From positions 1-29,314 of the forward strand of contig JNEM01013578.1 of assembly GCA_000697335.1 (NCBI GenBank): a stretch of DNA of 29,314 nucleotides, written 5' to 3'. Under the pieces are notes generated by a model. That model ran no database searches. It had not been told where the DNA came from and saw nothing but the letters and a program-made list of their open reading frames with translations. Positions 22,171 through 29,314 of this stretch are shown piece by piece. The stretch comes from Conidiobolus incongruus B7586 (lineage: Eukaryota > Entomophthoromycota > Entomophthoromycetes > Entomophthorales > Conidiobolaceae). Position 1 is the first letter of the stretch; each line of letters opens with the position of its first letter. The position numbers and the translations under genes are program-made.

Positions 22171-23826
22171 TATTCTTATATAATAATTAAATTATCTTAT
22201 TAAACTGGGATTGGATTAAATTGAATTTTACGAAATCAAGGAATATTTATGTTATTCAATATCACATCATTAATATTTTTATTTATGGGATTAAAATTAT
22301 CATATTACAAATCATTTTTAATCAAATAGCCAACAATAAATCTCCATATCATAGGTTAACAAAAGCATCAAATTTCTTTTTCACAATTACTATTTATTAA
22401 AATGAATTAGACCAACTATTACAGTTTAAAAATTTGTTAAAATTTAATATGCAACTTTATTTACTTTGGTAGTATCAAATTAGTTGCCAGCTATATTGAA
22501 ATAAATTGCCTGGAATTTATAAAATCTTTACTAAATATTTTTAAATTTGGCAATAACAGTAATAATTTAAACAATTGAAACACCCAATTATGAATATCTA
22601 TTTTGTAATTGATAATATTAAAAATAAAATTCAAATCAAATAGACAATTTTGAATTTTAATGATTTCCAATAGTCAGGAGTATACTTAATATTTTATTTT
22701 CATTTGATATATTTTAACTTTTATTTGATGTTTGAAAATATATTAATTAAAATAAAATATTCTTAAATATATTAAAATCCAACCAATCAATTATTCTATT
22801 CCACAAATCTAATTGTTTTTTTAAAATTATAACAAATATTTTAAAATTTTAAAATTTTAAAATGATTTTTTTATGATATACAAATTCATTAGTTCTAAAT
22901 TATCTTTATAGATATAAATTTACATATTTTAGTAATTTTTATAATATATATGATCACTGATGAATGAAAAAAGATTTTCATTTGATAAAGCATGTGTTAA
23001 ATAATGTCATTAAATGTATTGCCAAGAGTATGGTAAAGAAACATTACGTCACTAACGATGAAAAATAACTAGATATAATAAATACATTAAAAGAATTAAA
23101 AACTTAATATTATGTTATAATCCCAGTACAATTTTAAAAAAAATAATATTTAACATTCAAAACAAGGATTCGATTTATTCATGATCAATTATATTTAAAT
23201 TTCCATAATACAGCTATATTAATAATTTTTCTCTAGTTATAGTTTAAAAACTACATTAAATGAACAAATGAAATCATATAAATCATTGAACTTACTATTA
23301 TTTAATATAGTAATTCATAATTAAGTCTTATTCAATTGAGACCAAATATAATATTATTGATATAAAATTGACCAAGGTGAAAATAGTAAATTTTTGGTAT
23401 TCAGTTTAGTTATATTAGTTAGGATAAAATTGTTAATAAAAATACAAAATATAGCAATAAACTGTTCATAAAATCATTAACTATAAAATATTATAATTAA
23501 ATTTATTAATAATGAAAGAAATTTCAATTGTTAATTACAGTATTACATATTTTGCATATAAAAAATTTTGAAATAATTATTCAAGTGATAAAATCAATAT
23601 GACAGTTTGAGGAATTGAAAGAGCATTGTAGAGAATCAAGAATAAAATGGATTAATTTCACAGAATTATGATGTGACTGTCGAAATGTGTCTATTAGAAA
23701 TAAAATTGTGTCAAAATGAATGAGGGATAAGGTTGTCGTCGGGCCAATATTTTTGGATATTAAAATATGACTTTACACATAGGATGAAAAATTTCAAGTA
23801 TATATTGCAAGATCTTCTTTAAATAC
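22171..23826. other. Intergenic DNA between the SAPS gene and the RAD51AP1-like gene
   Basis: About 1.65 kb, very AT-rich. It should hold the promoter of the RAD51AP1-like gene (near 22171) and the 3'-UTR of the SAPS gene (near 23826). No coding frame, RNA or element recognised. Confidence 0.5.
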
Positions 23827-26794
23827 TTAAAATGATTGTTGGTTGGACGAGGTTTCGTTTGCTTCATTGAGTTGAGTTTCGGAATTAATATTTGAATCTT
23901 CTTGAGTAGCTTCAAGCTTTATATTTTGAAGAGAGTTAGACACAGCTTCAATAACATTGGAAGGACTGTCTGAATTTGTAGGAGAGGAATCAAGAGCATT
24001 CTAAACCAAATGATAAGAATATGATTTCAAATCCTTATGAATCATATTACCTGAGAATCAGAGTCCTCATCATCATCGTCGTCATCAATCTCATCATCAT
24101 CAGAAAAATATCTTTGCTAAAATCAGGTTGTTAAGAGTATTATATTATTAGTATGGTATAATATCTGCTTACTAAGTTGCCCATATTTTTCTTGTGGAAT
24201 TCTTGAACGTAAGCTTGAGAAACTCTATAATTACTAAAAAAAAATATAAGTAAAGATCCAAATTTGATTAAAATGAATGGATTATTACTCTTCCCATCCT
24301 ATTTCGGCACCATAATAATCATCATCATCTTCATCATTTTGGAAATTGATATCATAACCCTCGCCTTCCATATCTTGTCCCTGTAAAAATCTAGTAAGTT
24401 GATCATCGTTCAAATCCTGCTGATCGTAGTCATCCACCTCATCTCTGTAATTTTCAGGGTCGTTATCTTGATAATCATCGTTATTGATATAAGAGGAGTG
24501 CGTGGGCTGATAGAAAGAGGCAATACTCTTACCGCCAAGGACACGGTCTTGAAGTTCCTTTTGAACCGGGAGTGTTTCTGTAATATATTTTTGCCATTCT
24601 GAGTCATTTAATTGAGATTCAAAAGGTTTGGTAAATGATTGAGGTGTTTTATCTAAAAATTTAGAAAATTCTTCGCTGATTAAAGTAACATAACCCATAT
24701 ATCCAAGCCTAGTGCCACCGAATTTAAGTCTAAAATTATCAATTAATATAAACTAAATTAAGAGTATTTAATAGATGGCTTACGATTCAGAATTATTTAG
24801 ATGTTGAGCTTCAATAATGCGAGAAATTAATGATTTATCATGGAAAAAATCCAATATTAAAGCATTGTATGAATCAGAAGCAGATTCTACTGATACGGAG
24901 AACATGAGGTGTAATAATTGATAAATGTGATGATGAAGGAAGTTGTTCCATTTGTACTCGAAAAAGAGATCCTAAATTAATAATAAATATTGAAAAAATT
25001 GAAGTACATCAAGCTATTTTACCATTAAACTTGACACTACTCGACATTCCAAATATTTGTTAAATATGGTTTCGCTCATATTAGAATGGAATAATCGACT
25101 ATTCATGTAATTTTCTTCAGGGGGCTTGGTGTGATTGATAGAAATTCTATCGGGATTCGATTCATTCGATTCACTTTTTAAGTTAATAGATTGTTCTGAA
25201 TCTTCAGGAATCTTGTGTAAATAATTTTGAATTCTATAACCAACTTGGAAAAGGTTAACCAAAAGCTCACAAGCTTTTAATCTTATTGGCCCTAATGGAA
25301 CAAAGGAGCCAATTGAATTGGTAATTTCAGCAGGCTAAATTATAGATTTAGTAAATCAAGTTATCACATATATTGTAAAATTAAGAATCTACCTTATTTT
25401 TTTCTGTATTAATTAATTCACAAAGTTTTGGAACATTTTCTACTAATCTTTCAACTAATGGAAAGAAATCGGAAGCCTGGAAATCATCAAGCAATTCAGG
25501 TCTGGCATCATTTCTAAATAGCTGATAAATTTCCCAATATATCTAAATAAATGATATAGTTTAAATTACTGTGGAAAACGTTTTAAAAGCTCGTTAATAA
25601 TTGGTGTAGTCAAAGTGAAGCTTTCTTTGAAATTGGGTGAGTCTAAGTCAACTAGACAGCTGACAAATTTATCGACAATGAAAGGACTAGCAAAAATTGT
25701 TACAATACGTAATTTAAAGAGCTTAAAAGTAAGTGTTACTTTAAAAATTCTCTTATGAGACCACAGGAGCTAGAGTCACCTAAAAAGTTATGGGCATATC
25801 CTAATGGCTTGTATGTTAAGATTTCCATTAAAATAAGGTTGGAAGTTTCGATAATCTATATTAAATTATTAAAAATTGAAGGGAAATAAATGTGAGTATC
25901 GTATAGTTACCTCGATATCGTTCTTTGGGTCAAGTCTATTTAATAACTCATATATTATAGTTGAAGATGGAAACCACTAAATTCCGTGTATTTAATAAAA
26001 ACCTTAAAGAGATAACTATATTTACTAACCTGGCTATCAGGATCTGAGTTTTGGTTAAAATTTATCAACTTTTGCAACAACTCGACGATAGGAGAAGAAG
26101 TTATGTGGGTTAAAAATTGAGTAGAAACATTGGGCTGTTCACTAATAAAAGTTCTCATCTATACATAAGATATCATTTAGAATGTAATTAATTTTATGCT
26201 CATCTAAATTATATACTTCAGGACACTTTTGAGTCAAGGATAGAATAATTTTGCCAAAGTGAGCTGCCTTGTAGGGATCGAGAGGAGAAGGTTTATCTAA
26301 GAAACTCCACAATAACTCCATTGATTCGGCTGACTGAACGAGACTCTCACATATGGACCAAACTTCTGAGTTTAATATTTCGGATGATAAATAAGAAAAC
26401 CTGTAAAAATTGAATTAGATTAAATTCAGAATTATTTAACACTCAAAACATTAACTCTTGAGTATTGATGGGCATTTGGTTATATATTTACCTTTCAGAA
26501 GATTCTTCAGAGCCTTCTTCATGCTCCAAATCATGAACAGCATAGTTGATTAATTTGTTGATATTATGTTCTTCACATAAACTAAAATAGGATTAAAGTA
26601 AGCAAATAAAATTCAAAACAAATTTAAAATTGGAAAAAGATGAGGAAGTAAACTTACAAGTTGATCAGCTGATTATTATGTTTACATTCTTGTAATAAAT
26701 CATCTTGAGTAAACAAGTCTTCAAGCTGAGTGTCAGGATCGGCTAATAGGTTGTTAATTTTAGACACTGGCTGAGAATAACTTCTCCAAAACAT
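23827..26794 (-). CDS. SAPS-domain protein, regulatory subunit of Sit4/PP6 phosphatase
   Basis: Homolog of yeast Sap4/155/185/190 and animal PPP6R1-3, which bind the Sit4/PP6 catalytic subunit. Fourteen exons: 26794-26658, 26581-26492, 26400-26217, 26158-26030, 25976-25911, 25855-25740, 25686-25570, 25513-25393, 25334-25023, 24971-24784, 24729-24289, 24233-24173, 24116-24051, 24000-23827. They total 2,202 nt (733 aa), all in phase. The N-terminus is the family start: MFWRSYSQPVSKINNLL, then LFTQDDLLQECKHNN. The core has PLGPIRLKACELLVNLF, DLFFEYKWNNFLHHHI and GYMGYVTLISEEF, which align with human PPP6R DLFFKYTWNNFLHFQ and GHLTRIANAV. The C-terminal third is acidic (DEDDDDYYGAEIGWEE; then an Asp run after RYFSDDDEIDDD), as in the family. 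The intron at 25514-25569 contains an earlier AG (at 25542) that would put the next exon out of frame and leave only 27 bp. Confidence 0.94.
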
Positions 26795-28016
26795 ATTAAA
26801 TATTTATATTTGATAATAGTAAATTAATGAATATTATGTTAATGTTATAATTAATTTTGACAAATTAAAGAGTAATGAACGAAATTATCAATGTGTTAAT
26901 ATTGAATGTTGATGAATGTATGAATTCATTAATTTCCATATTTAATATCCTGATATTCTGAATTGGGTTTATTTTTGCCAAACGGAGGTACTATGGATAA
27001 TTTTAAATGTATTGGAAACTGATTGAATCCATTATATGTCAATATGATATAAATTCAAATGGTATGTTGCTGAGAAAACCATAAATCATATGGCATATAT
27101 GTCAAGAGAAAATCGAATTAATGATGTGAAGAGGAGTCCCCAATAATTATTATTATGATTGGTAGATGTTTATTTACACATAATAATTTGTGCTAGATTT
27201 AGTACCAATTGAAAATTTCAAGTTGATTATAAATTTCAATTTGTTTTATTAATAGATTAACCTAAATAAGATTAGCCTAATATAACTCAATTATCATTAG
27301 CAATTAAAATTCCTATTTTAATTATTTTGAAATCTGAATAATTTAAGTATAATTCTATTTCATGCAAGTGATTTATTAAAATATTGAGAAAATATGCAAT
27401 TATAATATTTAAAATATGAAAATCTTTAATTACCAAAATATACATTCCAAATAGTGTAGAGCTGTATTTTCAAATAATATGGCTTTAATCCAAATGCATA
27501 TTTGTATGTAATATCTCTCGTTTTTTAAGATAGGAATTATATTTTTTGATATTAAACATTTTAATGAAAATTGGTATATAATAATAATTTTAACTGTGAT
27601 TTGTATTAGCTTTGTTAATTTATCATCAATTGTCTTAGCAAAATAAAAATATATTTAATTGATTTATAATATTCTATTACTAAAAATAATCAAATATTGA
27701 TATATTGAAACAATTTAATTACATAATCACATATGTTAGTACAAGGTTATAAATCCAATTTACATCAATATTATAATGTAAATAGTATAGAATTTTTGCA
27801 ATTGGTATGTTGGGTAGAATTATCAAATAAGTTTGCAAATTTTAAAAATAAAATTATTCTCTAACAAAAACCCGACAAATTCACCTTACCCTTTTCAAAT
27901 AATTTGTCATATATAGAATTAATCATAAAGTTGAACTATCGAATGTTTTGAAACATAAGGTTTCAATCATCAAAAACATTACAAAGAAATTATATAATAA
28001 ATTCTTTATTATTATA

Positions 28017-28019
<3 letters not shown>
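26795..28019. other. Intergenic DNA upstream of the SAPS gene
   Basis: About 1.2 kb with no supported gene. The first few hundred bases should be the SAPS gene promoter. No unusual structure seen apart from strong AT bias. Confidence 0.5.

Positions 28020-28110
<91 letters not shown>
28020..28110. repeat. (TTA)n microsatellite
   Basis: About 30 TTA units over 91 bp with one interruption near 28047. It creates a long Tyr-only open frame on the plus strand that is not a gene. Confidence 0.97.
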
Positions 28111-28777
28111 TCAAATATTATAGTGTATAATGAATTTCCATATTAATAAATTTCATTCGAATGTTTCAATATGAATTTCAACCCAATCAATATTAAATAA
28201 CTTGAAATTCAATTTGGGTGATTTTGGATAAAAACTTTAGAAATATTATAATTTTTTCTGATATGTCAATATTATCATATTTTAATAAAATATGTAATTT
28301 TAAAAGGCTTAGTATTATATTATATTTTTAAAATTGATTTATAAAATATCCAGAATAGATAATCAAGCTTTTAATAATAATTCTACAATTTAAATTTCCT
28401 TTGCATTTTCTATATTTTAACCTAAATTTTACTAAAATAACTTGTAATAATAATATAATGTATAAAATATTGAAGTTTATTTATTATATAAAAAACTCTA
28501 ATTACAAATATACTAATAATATACTAGGAATTGCTTTAAAAAATTATGGCTAAAGTAGAGTACTATGTAATTTCTCTAGTATAAATTATCTTCCTAATGA
28601 ATATAATTACTTATGAAATATAAATACTCTATTATATTGATTGAGTAATATTTCTTATAGCTATAAAAAACCACAAAGCAAAATTTACAAGTATCTATTT
28701 CAAAAAATATATATCATAAATTAAATCTGTTCTAATTTTTTAATTGAATTTTAGCAAATATTATCTTAAATTTAAAA
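28111..28777. other. AT-rich DNA before mariner copy B
   Basis: About 670 bp between the microsatellite and the second transposon copy, ending in the TA at 28778-28779 that fits the mariner target. No gene seen. Confidence 0.5.
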
Positions 28778-28779
28778 TA

Positions 28780-29314
28780 ATGGGAAATTTTTAATTTCTG
28801 ATTTTTCAAAAATATTATTGGTTTTAAATAAAATTTATATATAAAATAAATGAGAAAATATATATTTTTAAATTATATATATATTATTATTATTATTGTT
28901 ATTATTATTTTTAATTAAAAAATTAACTTTTTAAAATTAGTTATTTAATTTAATTATATTTAAATTAAATAATAATTATCAAAAGTTTTTTATTTTAATA
29001 TTAGTATTAGTAAAACTTGACTATAAACCTTTTAAGATCAATTAAATTTTATAAATAGTTTTTGATAATAAAATATTATTTAAATTAATAATTTAATATC
29101 AAATAAATTACTTTAAAATTAAGAAAAAAATTATTTGAAACCTATTAAAATTAAAGAGATTAATTTTAACTATTATGTTTTTTAGTTATTAATAAAGTAA
29201 AAGAATATATTAAAAAATACTATTTTAGTTAAAAAATTATTTAAATACTTTAATATTAATTTTACAAGTATTTTATATATATTAAAGTTTAAACTTAAAT
29301 TAATAAATAAAAAT
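28780..29314 (+). mobile_element. Mariner element, copy B, 5' part (runs off the window)
   Basis: From ATGGGAAATTTTTAATTTCTG onward this matches mariner copy A (13906 onward) in the same orientation over the whole visible 535 bp, at roughly four in five bases by eye. A TA dinucleotide (28778-28779) directly precedes it, as expected for the family's target duplication. It shares the 5' region, the position of the internal microsatellite and the start of the transposase frame up to the helix-turn-helix. The catalytic part lies beyond the window edge, so its state cannot be judged. Differences from copy A are mostly A/T exchanges and transitions, as in two old copies drifting apart. Confidence 0.85.
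28868..28912. repeat. ATT-type microsatellite inside mariner copy B
   Basis: A TA run passing into ATT units, at the position matching the (TA)n run of copy A. Confidence 0.85.

Noticed and set aside
27948-28130. Open frame encoding a run of Tyr
   Set aside because: It is a translation of the (TTA)n microsatellite.

Overview
This is a very AT-rich nuclear window from a eukaryote with many short introns (51-91 bp, mostly 51-60 bp, GTA/GTAAG at the 5' side and TAG or CAG at the 3' side). Gene content and style suggest an early-diverging fungus, perhaps Entomophthoromycotina-like. That assignment is an inference from an Atm1 of yeast length, a fungal-type two-domain PQ-loop protein, yeast-like tiny introns and spliced ribosomal-protein genes. 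An AT-rich protist is not excluded.

Layout. 1-4435 (-): NOT1/CNOT1, the CCR4-NOT scaffold, cut at its C-terminal side by the window edge. 6137-6736 (-): a ubiquitin-like-eS31 fusion gene with a strongly diverged ubiquitin moiety and an intron directly before the ATG. 8770-8843 (-): a decayed tRNA-Gly-like sequence. 9391-12171 (-): complete ATM1 (ABCB7 type), 14 exons, 691 aa. 12583 to about 13180 (-): exons of an unrecognised gene with an in-frame TGA. 13906-15177 (+): a decayed mariner (DD34D) transposon with TIRs. 17571-18623 (-): a PQ-loop membrane protein, 4 exons, 293 aa. 19355-20231 (+): RPB11 with an extra C-terminal region of about 160 residues. 21409-22170 (-): an intronless RAD51AP1-like gene. 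23827-26794 (-): a SAPS-domain (Sit4/PP6 regulatory) protein, 14 exons, 733 aa. 28780-29314 (+): the 5' part of a second copy of the same mariner family. The remainder is AT-rich intergenic DNA with microsatellites.

The genes are ordinary unlinked housekeeping functions: mRNA decay, ribosome, mitochondrial Fe-S export, RNA polymerase II, recombination and a phosphatase regulator. There is no operon or cluster logic. Exon joins for ATM1, the PQ-loop gene, RPB11 and the SAPS gene were worked out by hand, and each gives a whole number of codons with family-conserved residues across the junctions.

Most worth following up: (1) the ubiquitin part of the eS31 fusion has lost Lys11, 29, 33, 48 and 63 and the E1-contact arginines, so it looks like a dedicated ubiquitin-like leader; (2) a RAD51AP1-type protein with both the N-terminal motif and the C-terminal RAD51-binding motif outside animals; (3) a long unrecognised extension on RPB11; (4) an in-frame TGA between two coding-like segments of the gene upstream of ATM1.
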